Positions 35,841 to 48,582 of a stretch of 64,000 nt of DNA are shown piece after piece. The DNA lies in the NCBI GenBank assembly GCA_027924585.1, contig BSBM01003398.1, positions 1-64,000 on the forward strand, in the 5' to 3' direction. A model generated the notes under the pieces. That model did not search any database, was not told the DNA's origin, and saw nothing but the letters and a program-made list of their open reading frames with translations. Within the stretch, counting starts at the first letter, position 1. The number at the start of each line of letters is the position of its first letter. Both the position numbers and the translations under genes were made by a program. The DNA is from Larix kaempferi (taxonomy: Eukaryota; Streptophyta; Pinopsida; Pinales; Pinaceae).

Positions 35841-38800
35841 TGTTATCACCTAAACTGTAGTTACCCCTGTGGATGTATCCATTAGTGGATGGCAATAGGG
35901 AAAGGAAACTCAAAAGGTGCAACCACAATCACCTTGACCTCCAATAGATGGTTGTCACGTCAGTCGAGGCAACCTTCGCTTTTTGTTATCTAGCCCAGAC
36001 AACAAAGGGGGAGACCCGATCTACTCCCGACAGGAGAGATCAAAACCAAGACACCAAATCAAGTTAATTCTAAGTGAAGTAAGGTGTATGGTTTATCCTA
36101 GACCTAAGGATGAAGTCACAAGACAAGTGAGGGGTTCAATGAGTATAGCTTTGGTTCATTGTTGATGTGAAAGTGACTTATAATATTTAAAGATAAGATC
36201 CAGGATTATAATTATAGTCAATGTGAGAAAATCCACTGCCTTGGGAACCATGTCCAATGCAGGGTAGTTTAGGGGTTGAATTGGGGCTAACTAGTACAAG
36301 TGACAAGCTTGATCATGAAGTATGATGACATCAAAGGGTTTAGTCCGCCACACAAGGGTCAAACCACAAGTTAATGCAACAATCTAGGAAAGTTGAATTG
36401 ACTTGGAGAGAGAGACCAGTGCCTTGGGAATTGGGATAATGGAGTCAAATGAAATTAACTTGTGGTTGATGACTCCTATTGCATGAGACAAGTGGGCAAT
36501 TAAAGGTTTGATGGATGAATAGGTCTAGATCTACAGATTCAAGGTTTGACCTAAGTGGACCACAATCCCTTAAAACAAGGAATGCTATCCCCAAGGCAAG
36601 ATTTGATGAAGTGACCAACTAGACCTAGGTTTTGAATTATGCTTGTTCCAAATCTACTAAAATCTCATGTATCCACGTCTTAGAAGTGGACCAACTCAGT
36701 CTCCCAAGGAAGTGCGAATTTGCCCAAGGAGGATAAAGTGTGGGATAGATGAATCAAGACAAGTCCAATGACATCCAAATTTTAGATCCAAGTACGTTGA
36801 TCAAGTGAGAGTGTGGATCTACAATTTCAAGGCAATCTGATGGCTAGATCTTACTAGATCTGAGTTTAAAGATACCAAGTGGTCCAAAATGGGGAATAAA
36901 TCCCTTAAAATGTGGAATAGGTCCCACAAGGTAGAAATCAGAAAAGTGACAGTGTAGGGGTAGGTTTTAGGATGTGTAGATTATGAATCAAGCAAAATCT
37001 CAACTACCCATGTACTAGATCTAGGTCAACTCACCCTCACCAAGAAGTGCGACCTCACTTAGGGAAGCTAAGTTGGCTTGTGAAGGGGGTCAAATGGAGG
37101 CCAATCCTCACCAAACTATAAATCCGGGATGCCGTGGATACTATAGAGGTGGGTTTTCAATATTACACCCAACAACCCACTAGATCTTAGTAGATCTGAG
37201 AAAATGTAACAATGGGGGTTTTCATTAATTAGGGTTTTATCAATTTATGTGTTGTCAATGGATTGGATCAAGATAAGAGAAACAAACCTGTGGATCTTAC
37301 CTGGGTAACCTTGTAGATGCCTTGATGATGATGATCTATGCAAACCCGATCAATTTGAGAAGCTTTGAGGTAGTTTTCTATGAAGTCGATTTAGTCCAAG
37401 AAGCTAATGCGCCCTCTCTCCTGCACAACAAACATCAACAATATCAGATTTGATGCAATCAAGAGATAAGACTAATGCCACAAGAGAAGTAACAGAAAGA
37501 TAGCATAGATCACAATGATACTAATGATAACCCCCTAATACAAGCAAATGCCAAGAAGATCGATTTGAAGAAGCCTTGCAAAATCGCCCTCCTGTAGACA
37601 AGACAATAATTTCCAAAAAAGATAGATCTTACCACAAATTCCAAATGCTAGGTTGCAATAGATTTTCCAATCACCATCTAAGAACACCAGATGCAAAGGA
37701 GACCACAAGAAAGTTTTTCTATACCAATAATCCAAAAGCCAAAGACCCCTTACAATGAGAAGCTCTCTCCTTTAAATAGGAAGGAGAGGCATCAAAATCC
37801 TAACCACTTTTTGAATGAGTGGCTAAGATTAAAAGATTCAAATGTCTAATCAATGGTTGAGATGAGCTCAAAAATAAAATACATGGATCACTAATAAAAT
37901 ATAACATAAAGGACAAAATCGCCCTAGTAGAGGGGAATCCCACCATATCATGATGACAAAATATAATAAGCAGCTTATGGTGGGTCCAAGGGGTAATTTT
38001 AGCCACCCTTGGTCAATCCCCATAGCACAATAATAATAAAATAGTCATCAATATACCAAATCGTGCCTCTATGGACAAATCGTGGGCCTCAAAAGGCCTC
38101 AGAAATCATCAGAAAGTGCCATAAGTGATGGATGCGGGCCTCGATGAAGCTGAAACTGCTGGAGAAGGTGTGGAAGACATCAACCCATCATCACTGATCA
38201 TCCCATGCCAAGAAATTGCCTCAGTAGCCCAAATCGAATTCCTCAACAGCCATCTCTACCAATCCTAAAATGCCTTGGGAAGCGTGAAACTGCCCCAAAC
38301 TGCCTCCTAGAGTGCTTGCGCTGTCAAGGTGAGGGCACCAGTGTGTCCAGGAGGGGGGTGGCTGGACCACCCCCTCCAAGCACAGCGCCCTAGGTCAACC
38401 AAATAAAAATCCTCTTTGCTCTGACAGGGTCTCCGACAGACCAAAACTACACTGGGTTAGCCTACTGAGGCTCAATTATCACTGTAAGTGCCTGGAACTA
38501 AAAACAGACTGTCTCATTGTACTCAGAAGGTCCAAATCCATCCAACATGTGTACTCATACACTATATGAGTCTCTGCATGATCATATAATATATCCAATA
38601 TACTGGAACAGGTCAAATAATAATAATCTGTAAATGATCAATAAATGCTGAAAACCATAAATCATCATCATAAACCTGTATTTGATGCATAGAACCCTCA
38701 TGTACATGTACACAGACCATATATCATCTATCTGTATCATCACAAGGTCCAACCATCTTATGTCCTGTGGTTGACCTTGGTCAAACTAGGTTTGACCAAG

Positions 38801-40356
38801 TCAACATGACCAAATATAACTCAGACTATCATCAGAAGTTGCTGCAAAGTGTCCAAGGTTAATGCATGCTCTACAACTTATTCCAATAGCAATTATAACA
38901 CAAAGTAATCATTACTGGCGATCTAAATACAAATATATAATGTCATTAATTATTATTATTACTCAGACTAGACTTTCAAGACCATACTCACTTCATAGTT
39001 GTGATCAATTTGCTAGTGAAGGGTGAAGGCTAAAATAACTAGCTAGGCTAAGGGATGACATGACTGACTTAACATTGTGACACTTTGGAACAGGGAAAGG
39101 GAATACACACCATAGTATATACTGAATGAGCAACAACACAGGGAATGGCGGTCTCTCACAAATGGATGAGTTGTTCAAAGAGGGTTTATTCACCTTTAAC
39201 ATATGCGCACAATCCATAATACAAATGAAGCCAACAATTATTTAGATATAGCGTTTAAGTTCCATTGCTTTTGGGCCTGAAGTTTCCATAGCCTTGATCT
39301 ATGTGTGTTTATAAACGCATTGCATAGATTTACATTTATTTGAGGCTTTCTGCTGCAGGTGTGTTTTTAAGGCACTTGTTTACCTGAGCACTTCTAGGTG
39401 TGTCATAGACAACTTGTTTACCTAGGTACTTATTTCACAAAAGATATAACATTTATTTTCATGGCCACTTTCATTTGGCATGCCTTTCATTCATGTGTGT
39501 TTAGAAACACATTGCATGAACGGGCTTTTCATACAAGATATAGCATTTCATTTTTCCAGATTTTGTATTCATGGCAGCACTAAAAGTTTCAGGTTTAACC
39601 AACACATCTTTAGTGACTAGGGGGAATTCACGAGGAAATCCAACTCACCATAGGTAAGTTTTGTCACCAACTCAAAGCCGAGACACAATAAATAGGGAGG
39701 CTCATCCAATACAGAGGCTACAGTGGGGAAAAGATCCTCCATGTCACTAGTCAAGTAGTAAGTCAGGGTGATAAACTAAAAGGTAGGTAATGGATGGATG
39801 AAGACAATGAATAATGGAGCCAACACTAGCAAGCCAAGGTATGGTGGAATGATCACCTCTATTCTCCCTAGGGAGGGTAAAACCGATGAGTATGAATAAT
39901 GAACTTCTAAGTCTGAGTAGGGACAATATAATATATATAATAAGATCAACCAGGTCCACATATCTATATGATCGCCAGATCATGACACTAGGTGCTAAGA
40001 CATGCTATAAAAATAAATATAAAAGCAATATAACCCAAAACACTATGATATACCTGCTGAGTCATATACCTGAATGCTCATCATCGGAACCATCATCTGT
40101 CCTCTGAAACTGCTACTACAACTCTGGGCATTACTGACTGCTTGGTACAAATGGTATAATGGCTAAATCGGTCATCTCTCTGAGTGTCATGAGACTCAAT
40201 CATGGCATGAGGAATATATATACTGTTGTCCAAAATCTGATAGTGATCCAATATAGATGCTCATCTCAGCATCTCAATGTAAGGGAACTGGCTGAATAGT
40301 GTACTGGAATCAGAAAAATAATGTATGGTAGCCCGGCTACTATATATGTGATAACA
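35841..40356 (-). mobile_element. F1 solo LTR (4516 bp), TSD GTCCC
   Basis: It is a complete F1 LTR from TGTTATCACC to GTGATAACA, with GTCCC at 35836-35840 and 40357-40361. It is diverged from both array A and element B, so it is an older or different subfamily member. A TATA candidate is at 37771-37778, and the U3 inverted repeats are near 39297 and 39490. Confidence 0.92.
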
Positions 40357-41544
40357 GTCCCACATACAACAAAGACATGAAATCGAACTTGCCAATGTGG
40401 AGAAAAACGCCCCTCATGGGTAATTCGACCTCTAGTGTGAGCTGTCCAATGGAGGGCCCCACAATGCCCAAATACATTGTCAAACATTATCGTTTTACCT
40501 TAGAGATTACTTTTACCTTTGCCAACCATTGATTTTGCCATTTGCCTATAGTTGCCTTAGTCAAATTCTGATTTTCCATGTAATTTTTGCTGGTTTATAT
40601 GGCTGAAGATGAAATTTGGGCTTTTGACCCACTTTTAGTACCTGGATTGCCGAACCGTCTGCTGCAATGCGATCGTGGACCCCAAAAGTAGTAGGGATGA
40701 CCACTCGAATGACCTCGATCCATCACTTTGGCATTATTTGCCCCAAATCCATAATTTTTAATTAAAACAGGTCAAAGTTGACCAATAATAATTAAAAATT
40801 TCTCAAACGCTTTAGTATTTTGCAATTCCGACACTTGCATGCTCATATGGGATCTCTGTAGATAATAATTGATCGAAATCGAAATTCCAATCACAACATT
40901 TTTTCGGGCCCATTTTTGGCCTAGTCAACCAATTTGACCAAGTCAAATCTGGTCAACAATAGTGCTAGCTGAATACCTGTATGCAAGCATGAAGTGACAT
41001 GGCTCAATTATATGAGTTAGTACATTACTAAGCAATATAATGATAACATGGTGATAAAAAATACATTAAATCCCGAGATAATATAAGGCCTCGGTGAAGT
41101 GGGCCCACCACCTCCAAAAGACTAAGATGCTATGCAAATTTATAGAATTGACCACTTTGCTAACTTTAGGTGATGTGGACAACAAGGCAAAGGACACGGG
41201 AAGACAAGGATGAAGATCATGTGACCCTTTGGACAACTCGGGAAAGCGGGGTCCACTAAGGTAAGTATGCCATGACAGAACACGGGGAAGGGTGGTGCCT
41301 CACAAATGGGTATAGTGCAGGGAAATCACCACTAGTCATCTAACAAGTATCCCACAACTCACAACCGTATCCGAATATTCCGTGAGGTTCTTTTCTAAAG
41401 CCGCCAAACTGGGTGTCCGGCAAACCGTAACTTGAGACTCTAGTGGGCAATCTTGAGCTTATCCCTTGCTCCCTCTCACCTCCTTGTCCCGCAGGACTAG
41501 GTGAGGAATAACCACTACAAATGATAACATGTATGGCTTACCTG

Positions 41545-41579
41545 AATCCATGTGTGTTCATAAACACATTGCATGGATT
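41545..41579. repeat. F3 U3 inverted repeat, variant AATCCATG/CATGGATT
   Basis: Outer arms AATCCATG and CATGGATT surround TGTGTTC...AACACA. This is the third arm version of the same element. It keeps full 8-bp outer pairing. Confidence 0.78.
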
Positions 41580-42630
41580 TTACAATGAGTTTCATACTTA
41601 GCCCTTTTTTGGCTAGATTTTACATTTACAACATAATGGCCCTTTTAGCCTGATTTACATTTCATTTCTTCATTTCTTCATTTACATCAAGGCCCTCTTG
41701 GGCTACATACATATCTCAAAAGATATAAACATGGTGCTCATACTGCAAAGGTAATGGGGGTGAGCAATACATGCTTCAATGACCAATGGGGAACACCCGG
41801 TGAGGCTACACAATCCTAACTGCATTGCAACATCGGGGGCAACCAATAGGAGCAAATACCAGGTCTAACCGTGTATCTCACACACTAAAGAGCCGAGGCA
41901 CAATAAACAGGGAGTCATGGCAAACTCAGAGATCAGTGGGGAAAAAGGGGTCCTCGGGATCACAAATCAGAATCCAAGTCGGGAACAAGTATCATGGATG
42001 AATCGGATGGATGGAGAGAGTGATAATGGAGCTAAAGTTAGCTGCCGAGAGGGACTAAGTGATCAAGTCTATGCCAAGTATAGAGGACATGACTCAGCGT
42101 GCATATACATAAGTCTAACCAGAGGGGTGGACTGACATCATCAAGGGCCCAACCACATCATATAATAGCTAGATCACCAAATATATCATCTCATGCAAAG
42201 TTGGTGTACTAACAAGTATAAATAAGTCTAATCTACAACATGAACAATAATCATCAAATGCAATACCTGCTGCACCATATACCTGCTGCTACTGAACCTG
42301 TCTCTGAGTTGGATCTTTGCTGAATCCGGGCATATAATAAACTAGCAATGTACTGTGATAATCTCGACCAAAACATGACTCGGCAACTATCTCAAATGGG
42401 CTTGTGTCAAATCCTGGCAAGGAAAGGTGACCCTGTGGTAGATGGTAAGTGACAATGTGTGTGATGCTGTCCAACTGTCTGTCCCCTCTGATATGTCTGC
42501 TAGGGGTAATCTGAACAAAAATGCCTCGTCTGAAGGTAGCTGATCTCTGATCTAGAAAAAAAAGTACTGTGCGGTCCTCGGCCGCACAGTCTGCAATATG
42601 GTAGCTCCAGCTAACATAGATGTGATAACA

Positions 42631-43662
42631 CATGGCATAGGTCCAATCCATCTGAATGCAACCACCAAGGGAGGCAGCCCATTTCCTAGAAAACAACATC
42701 CCCCATGTGCTTGGGACATCAATCACAACTACATCCATAGTCACATTAACATCAGGATAGGAAGCTAACTTAACAGGTAAGTTCATGATTATGCCTATGA
42801 CAACAATTTCTCGGGAATCCATTGCACATACATTCTGATATGGCCTTGTGACTTGTAGGTTCAATTGCTGCATGACCTTTCTTGTCATGATGTTGGATGC
42901 AGCTCCAGAATCGAGCATGCAATTATGGAGCAACATGTTGTTGACAACTAAGGATACATAAAATGGAGGATGTTCTTCCTTGCGAGGATCCATACTATGC
43001 AAAATAAAAGGAAGGCCTTCATTGACTTTCTTAGGAACATCAGGAATGACAGGTTTAGGTTTCTCAGGGATGACCTCTTTAGGTTTTTCTTCAATTCTAT
43101 CCATAGTCTTTTCTGGGACCTTTTCCTTAGGTTTCTCATATACAATTTCTGTGGGTTCTTCAATCATGTTTCCACTAACTTCTAAATATTTTATAAATCT
43201 AGCCTTTTGACCTGACATTTTAATGACTTCAGTTACAGGAACAAGCATTTTAATACCATGAAGCCAGCTAACCACATCAACATTTATCTCTAGGGAAGGA
43301 AGATGAGTTGCCTTAGGAATATGCAGATCTGATTTGATAGGGATGGCAGTCTTTCTTCTCTGATAGGTGAAGCCTTTGAACTTCGCTAATTCTCTAATCT
43401 CCTCGAGTGCAGGTTTCTCTCCATAAATTTTAATAACATTGTCCTTTTCTTGTGCCATTTCTTTAGCTTGTTTCCAAATATCTTTTGACACATTATGAGT
43501 TTTACCAACATGATTGATATACTCAGGTTGATTCGAATAGCCTACAAAGTTGTTGAGCTCTGGAGGACCTTGTTCATTTATATAGTTGAACTTAGGACAA
43601 GTTGTCTCATCATGAAATTCATTACAGGCCCTACAGAAAGGAGAAACCTCCTCTATAACCAT
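42631..43662 (-). pseudogene. Gag C-terminus (zinc knuckle) and aspartic protease of element G
   Basis: From the Met at 43662 the frame is open for about 344 residues before it runs into antisense LTR at 42630. Residues 10-22 hold C-x2-C-x3-H-x4-C, a zinc knuckle one residue shorter than the usual CCHC spacing. Residues 165-210 are a Pro/Glu/Lys-rich spacer with repeated EKP units. Near residue 251 the sequence CMLDSGAASNIM is the retroviral-type aspartic protease active site (DSG). The protease probably cleaved a gag-pol polyprotein. The C-terminal 113 residues of this open frame are F3 LTR and not part of the gene. Confidence 0.88.
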
Positions 43663-43791
43663 GTTAGCTGATTCGAGTTGACTAGGGATCCTCTAATTAT
43701 TGGATGGATATTTTGGCTTCCATTCATTGTTCTGTCTGGGAGGATACCTATTGGAAGGCATGTGAGACTTTTCTCTTTCCATAGAAATAAG
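43663..43791 (-). pseudogene. Gag linker segment of element G beside the copia insertion
   Basis: The minus frame reads on from the zinc knuckle region through a basic, Pro/Asn-rich stretch (NRYPPRQNNEWKPKYPSNN) with one stop near 43691. It ends at the TSD ATAAG (43787-43791). The gag frame continues on the other side of the copia element at 49367. Confidence 0.7.
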
Positions 43792-44573
43792 TGTTAGGAT
43801 ATTCCTATACTCCATCTTAGTTCTAGCAGCATTTTCAATCATGCATGCACTTTTAGGGTTTGTATGCATTATTTAGGGTTTGCATGCATCCCAGTCATCA
43901 GTCCCAGCACCTAGCCCTCAGTTAGCTAGCCCCCAGAGCTTCTTTCCACTCAGTTTCAGCCCTCCTACAACTTAGTGCGCCCTCCTTTCACCTACTGCAT
44001 GAGAAAGGCGCCCTTCCTTACCTACCATTCAGTTATTTTCAGTTATCTTCAGTTCTCTCCTTGATTTTAGGCTTGACTAACTCTCAACTGACTGTATCAC
44101 TCCGATGGACCTCTAGTGAGACTTGACTTCCCATTCTGACTTCAATTAGCTCCTCATGCGCCCTCCAATGAGTCTCCTTCATTCAGTTAGTTCCAGTTAC
44201 ACTCAATTACACCTACCACACTCAGTTAGACTCAGTTTGGCTGATGGTTGACAGTTACTTGAGCGTTGATGACTCCACTGATGATGAGATAGACTACTAG
44301 TTGTGCTCCGATGACACTCCAGTGATCTTTTGATCACTCCATGAAGGCTAATTCGAATTGACACCTTGGCATTCGAATCCTCATGCATTGTACTATTTAT
44401 TTGTCCATATTGTGATTAATTAATTAGTGTGTGTGAAGTACTTTTGCTTCTATCCGAGTTCTACTGTATTATTATTCTGTTGCTCATTATACTGCATTGA
44501 CCACTCTTCTTCTATTTTCTTGCTTAATCAATTATATACATCATCTCTTAGATCTGCTGTGAGGATTTTCACA
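43792..44573 (+). repeat. Copia 5' LTR (782 bp)
   Basis: It runs from TGTTAGGATATTCC to GGATTTTCACA and is directly followed by the PBS. Compared with the 3' LTR it lacks a short TTTGCATTTTCA insertion near 43835 and about 13 bp near 44533. Confidence 0.9.
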
Positions 44574-44585
44574 TGGTATCAGAGC
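44574..44585 (+). other. Copia primer-binding site (tRNA-iMet)
   Basis: TGGTATCAGAGC directly abuts the LTR. This is the standard plant Ty1/copia PBS, complementary to initiator methionine tRNA. Confidence 0.95.
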
Positions 44586-44737
44586 ATGTTGAGAGTATTG
44601 TTTATCTCCATTCCTGAGAGTTTTTTGCAGGTTATTATCAAGATTTCGAATACAGCAGTTGCAGCAATTTCTGCATTTTTGCAGCAGTAGCAGTTGCAGA
44701 TATTCTCTATTGTTTTTGCAGCTCTTCTACAGCTTCA

Positions 44738-45370
44738 ATGTATTCAAAAGAAATCCCTCCTCTTTCTTCATTCAACTATGATGAATGGAACCAAAAAATG
44801 ATAGCATATTTGAAGAGCCATGATCTCTTTGATTGTTATTTTGAAAGAGAGTTCGAATCCTCTGAAGAGAAGATTGACTGGTTGAATAAAGGTGACCAAG
44901 CCTTTGGAAGGATGATGCTTGCTATGCCTGATTACATAATGTACCAAATCATTGATGATGTTGAAACTCCAAAAGAGCTATGGGCCCATCTGGATGAAAG
45001 ATTCGGCAAACAGAATGAAGGATTTGATCCAAACCCCTTCAAGAGCAAGCAAAGTGATGCATTCGCCCTCCTTGATGATTTCATTGATCATGAACCAGTA
45101 TCAAACACATCTCATATTGAAGTTGTCCACAAAGAAGAAGAACTTGCAAATTCTACACTCATGCTCCAAATTTCTTCTCTTTCTGTGCCAGCTCACACTC
45201 TAGATATTGCAGAAGGTCCTAAATCCTCTCTTGCACTAGAGTCTGTTGGTCTGCATCATGATCTTTTGAATGTTTCGAAGGTCAAATCAGCTATTGGAGG
45301 TAATGCATTCGCTCTCTTCAAGCAATCACCTCTTATTTACTACTATATGATCATTATTCCATGCTTTTAG
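44738..45370 (+). CDS. Copia gag-type protein, 210 codons
   Basis: It starts 152 bp after the PBS. Residues 8-35 (SFNYDEWNQKMIAYLKSHDLFDCY) match the pattern at the start of plant copia gag proteins, a short Tyr-x-x-Trp motif then a hydrophobic helix. The text WLNKGDQAFGRMMLAMPDYIM then VETPKELWAHLDERFG is also typical (UBN2-like gag). After residue 105 it diverges into an acidic and Ser/His-rich region with no CCHC knuckle. The stop at 45370 comes soon after the first copy of a 189-bp direct repeat. A related reading frame resumes at 45500. Confidence 0.82.
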   Translation: MYSKEIPPLSSFNYDEWNQKMIAYLKSHDLFDCYFEREFESSEEKIDWLNKGDQAFGRMMLAMPDYIMYQIIDDVETPKELWAHLDERFGKQNEGFDPNPFKSKQSDAFALLDDFIDHEPVSNTSHIEVVHKEEELANSTLMLQISSLSVPAHTLDIAEGPKSSLALESVGLHHDLLNVSKVKSAIGGNAFALFKQSPLIYYYMIIIPCF

Positions 45371-45698
45371 AAGGTTATTGAAGAATATGGCCATTACTAT
45401 CTGCTTGGGATAATTTCTCATGCATCTACTAGTTTTGATCTCACCTCTAATGGTTCAAAGGAGATCTCAAGAAACCATGATTCAAGCCTTGGATCTGATT
45501 TGGATTCCAAGCAATCACCTCTCATTTACTACTATAAGATCATTCTTTCATGCTCTCAGAAGTTTATTGAAGATAACGGCCATTGCCATTCGCTTGGGAA
45601 AATTTCTCATGCACTTACTGGTTTAGATCTCACCTCAAATGGTTCAAAGGAGATCTTAAGCAACCATGATTCAAGTCTTGGATCTGATTTGGGTTCCA
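45321..45698 (+). repeat. Two tandem 189-bp units in the copia gag tail
   Basis: Units start at AGCAATCACC (45321 and 45510), and a third start appears at 45699 before the sequence changes. The period is 63 codons. In unit 1 a TAG stop lies near 45370; in unit 2 the matching codon is open. Confidence 0.8.
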
Positions 45699-45949
45699 AG
45701 CAATTACTGATATTTGATGGTTCTTTTTGGCATAATCTCACTTATGATGGTTGGAAGGAGAAGACAAAAGACTATCTGCATATTCATGGTTTTGATCCTA
45801 CCTCAACTGATTCGAATCACAGGTTCAAGGATCATTCTCATACTTTTGGATTTGTTTTCATCACATTCGATCTGAAGAGCAAGTACAAGCACATGCTTTC
45901 AGAGCATGATCCACTTCTTCCCAAGAAGGAGATACCTCCAGACATATGA
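45500..45949 (+). pseudogene. Copia gag tail, second open segment (149 codons)
   Basis: The frame covers unit 2 of the 189-bp repeat (SPLIYYYKII, NGHCHSLGKISHAL) and then a region FDGSFWHNLTYDGWKEKTKDYLHIHGF. This last part resembles the gag N-terminal pattern again (Tyr-x-x-Trp and a following helix), so the end of the protein may be an internal duplication of its start. The stop at 45949 lies 180 bp before the PPT. No protease, integrase or RT is found. Confidence 0.6.
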
Positions 45950-46125
45950 CCAAGCATCACACCTGCTTGAGTTTGGAGCATTTATTTTTGTGTGTGCTTT
46001 ACAGTCTATTTTGAGGGGGGGGGTATTTTTCCCATAAGGTTTTCCCCATTTCCTCGGTGTATTGACTGTTATTATTCATTGTATCGAGTGACCTTTGGTC
46101 TTAGTTACCAGGGCCCAGGATGGAT

Positions 46126-46135
46126 TAAGGGGGGG
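46126..46135 (+). other. Copia polypurine tract
   Basis: AAGGGGGGG directly precedes the 3' LTR start TGTTAGG at 46136. A second G run (TTGAGGGGGGGGG) lies near 46010 and could act as an extra plus-strand primer. Confidence 0.85.
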
Positions 46136-47468
46136 TGTTAGGATATTCCTATACTCTATCCTAGTCCTAGCAACATTTTCATTATTTGCATTTTCAGTCA
46201 TGCATGCACTTTTAGGGTTTGCATGCATTATTTAGGGTTTGCATGCATTTGCATGCATTCCAGTCATCAGTCCCAGCACCTAGCCCTCAGTTAGCTAGCC
46301 CCCAGAGCTTCTTTCCACTCAATTTCAGCACTCCTACAGCTTAGTGCGCCTTCCTTTCACCTATTGCATGAGAAAGGCGCCCTTCCTTACCTACCATTCA
46401 GTTATCTTCAGTTCTCTCCTTGATTTTAGGCTTGACTGACTCTCAACTGACTGTATCACTCCGATGAACCTCCAGCGAGACTTGACTGCCCATTCTGACT
46501 TTAGTTAGCTCCTCATGCGCCCTCCACTGAGTCTCCTTCATTCAGTTAGTTCCAGTTACACTCAGTTACACCTACCACACTCAGTTAGACTCAATTTGGT
46601 TGATGGTTGACAGTTACTTGAGCATTGATGACTCCACTGATGATGAGATAGACTACTAGTTGTGTTCCGATGACACTCCAGTGATCTTTTGATCACTCCA
46701 TGAAGGCTAATTCGAATTGCCACCTTGGCATTCGAATCCTCATGCATTGTACTATTTATTTGTCCATATTGTGATTAATTAATTAGTGTGTGTGAAGTAC
46801 TTTTGCTTCTATCCGAGTTCTACTGTATTATTATTCTGTTGCTCATTATACTGCATTGACCACTCTTCTTCTATTTTCTTGCTTAATCAATTACTTTCTT
46901 GTGAGGTGTTAGTCCTAAAATCTACTAACTGACTATGGGATAGCAGTGTTCAGGCACCTCAGAAATTCAAGAATTGTTTTTGTGTTTTTGTTTGGATAAC
47001 AGAATAAAGGTCAAGGGATATAGCAACAAGTACAGAGAAACTATGATTTGAAAACATCAGATAAGAATAAGATTTTTATAGAAAGAATGATTGTTCAACT
47101 TTGGAATGCTGAAGACAACTTTAAATCATATAAACACATGGAAAAACAAACAGTTCATACACATGTATAATATGTAAAAGCCCAGGTATCTGAAAATACA
47201 TTTCAAATATCATTCATGCTACAATATTTATTTGCCAACATCATCATTCATACAGAAAAAATCTATACAAATGAACATGTAAACAAAGGTTCAAACAGAA
47301 CCATAAAACATTGAACAAAATATAGTTTAAAACTAAGCTCCAATTAGATGTCAAAGCCATCCATTCAGTAAAAGAAACTCTTACACATACATAGAATCGT
47401 AGGACTGTACACAGGTTTCCAACCAGTATCGACCCTCATCTGTTTTTTGTTACCTTCTAAATGATCCC

Positions 47469-47475
47469 ATTTATA
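47469..47475 (-). promoter_or_regulatory. Candidate TATA box in the gene-capturing element
   Basis: The minus strand reads GCTATAAATGGG, about 1.85 kb into the element, with no coding sequence downstream. It resembles an LTR core promoter and is the main hint that this element is a solo LTR. Confidence 0.45.
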
Positions 47476-47989
47476 GCATTTTACAACCTTCCCCTTTGAT
47501 GGCAGTAAAAGTCTAAAATAAAAGGGATGTCAAAACATTTGCAAAAAAATAGGGAATCGAAAGGAAAAGGATGTGAAATCCTTCTAAAAATCTGGGACAA
47601 ATCTTTTGATTGATGATTCTTCTCCTTGAAATTTGGAACTGCCATCAAATTTAGAACTTAACTCTCAAATCTTTGATCTAGTAGTTTACTTGTCGAACTA
47701 TTGTCGTTGGTGCATTGGATGCCTTCATGCTTGGTAATGCAGATGAACTAATCCTTCTAAATATCGACTTGTTACTTAACCATTACCTTTAAAAAACTGG
47801 AGAATCCACAGCTGCCATCTTAAATGATGCACTCTGTCTGGAAATCTGGATATGATCCTTAATTAATACATTCATATCTAAATATGATCGAGCAGTATTT
47901 GAAATCTGGAAGTTGATTCCCTTTTTCTAGATACTCTGTCTCTGCCACCTGTTCCTTTATACAGCGATGATAAATGAGCATGTTGTAGT

Positions 47990-48112
47990 TGGTTTTGAAG
48001 GACATCAATTGTCTTTTCCTTTTCATCATTTATGACAATAGTTCCTGTGTACAGCACCAAACCATTAGAGGGAACCTTTCTCTAGAGCTTCAACCTTTGT
48101 TGAGCAGAAGTC
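47990..48112 (-). pseudogene. Captured fragment of peptide chain release factor eRF1
   Basis: The minus frame reads TSAQQRLKL, stop, RKVPSNGLVLYTGTIV, then NDEKEK. This is the eRF1 N-domain/M-domain junction: the family has QQRLKLYNKVPPNGLV.YTGTIV. The stop stands where Tyr is conserved. Similarity covers about 35-40 codons and fades after DEKEK. eRF1 recognises stop codons on the ribosome. This piece lacks the NIKS and GGQ motifs and cannot work. The match is from memory of the family, not from a search, but the run is long and specific. Confidence 0.8.
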
Positions 48113-48324
48113 TCCCAAAATGAAACTCGCCAAATGCTATGGAAATGGATGCTTGTAATGACCAGGGTTGCATTCAAAAGGCTTGCCACTGCTACTGCAT
48201 TGCAAATAGATACAGTCAATGTATTGAGAGTAGCAAGATATCCTTCCAAAATGCAGTTTATAGCAAATAGCAAAGGCTTGATTCGCCAAACTAAAAGGGT
48301 AGATACGATGCCATATCCATAGTT

Positions 48325-48545
<221 letters not shown>

Positions 48546-48582
48546 TGTAAACCATAGAATTTGATTTACAGTGATCAAAATC

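Larger units (their letters stand above)
34107..42630 (-). mobile_element. F3 solo LTR (about 4.0 kb), TSD CATGG, with nested F1 solo LTR
   Basis: It starts TGTTATCACAC and ends GTGATAACA, flanked by CATGG at 34102-34106 and 42631-42635. Its own sequence is 34107-35840 plus 40362-42630. There is no PBS or internal region beside it, so it is a solo LTR left by LTR-LTR recombination. It is inserted between the protease and RNase H parts of element G; the frame resumes on the other side. A TATA candidate (minus-strand TCTATAAGAG) is at 35603-35612. Confidence 0.88.

Noticed and set aside
35654-35928. Overlapping small frames on both strands
   Set aside because: They cross the border between the F3 LTR and the F1 solo LTR, so they cannot be one gene.
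1-40356. The F1 repeats as a satellite array
   Set aside because: The units have LTR termini, a PBS, gag coding and TSDs, and other copies are dispersed. Only the 1-12016 pair is tandem.
42289-42630. C-terminal 113 codons of the protease frame
   Set aside because: They are antisense F3 solo LTR beyond the CATGG junction, not part of the polyprotein.
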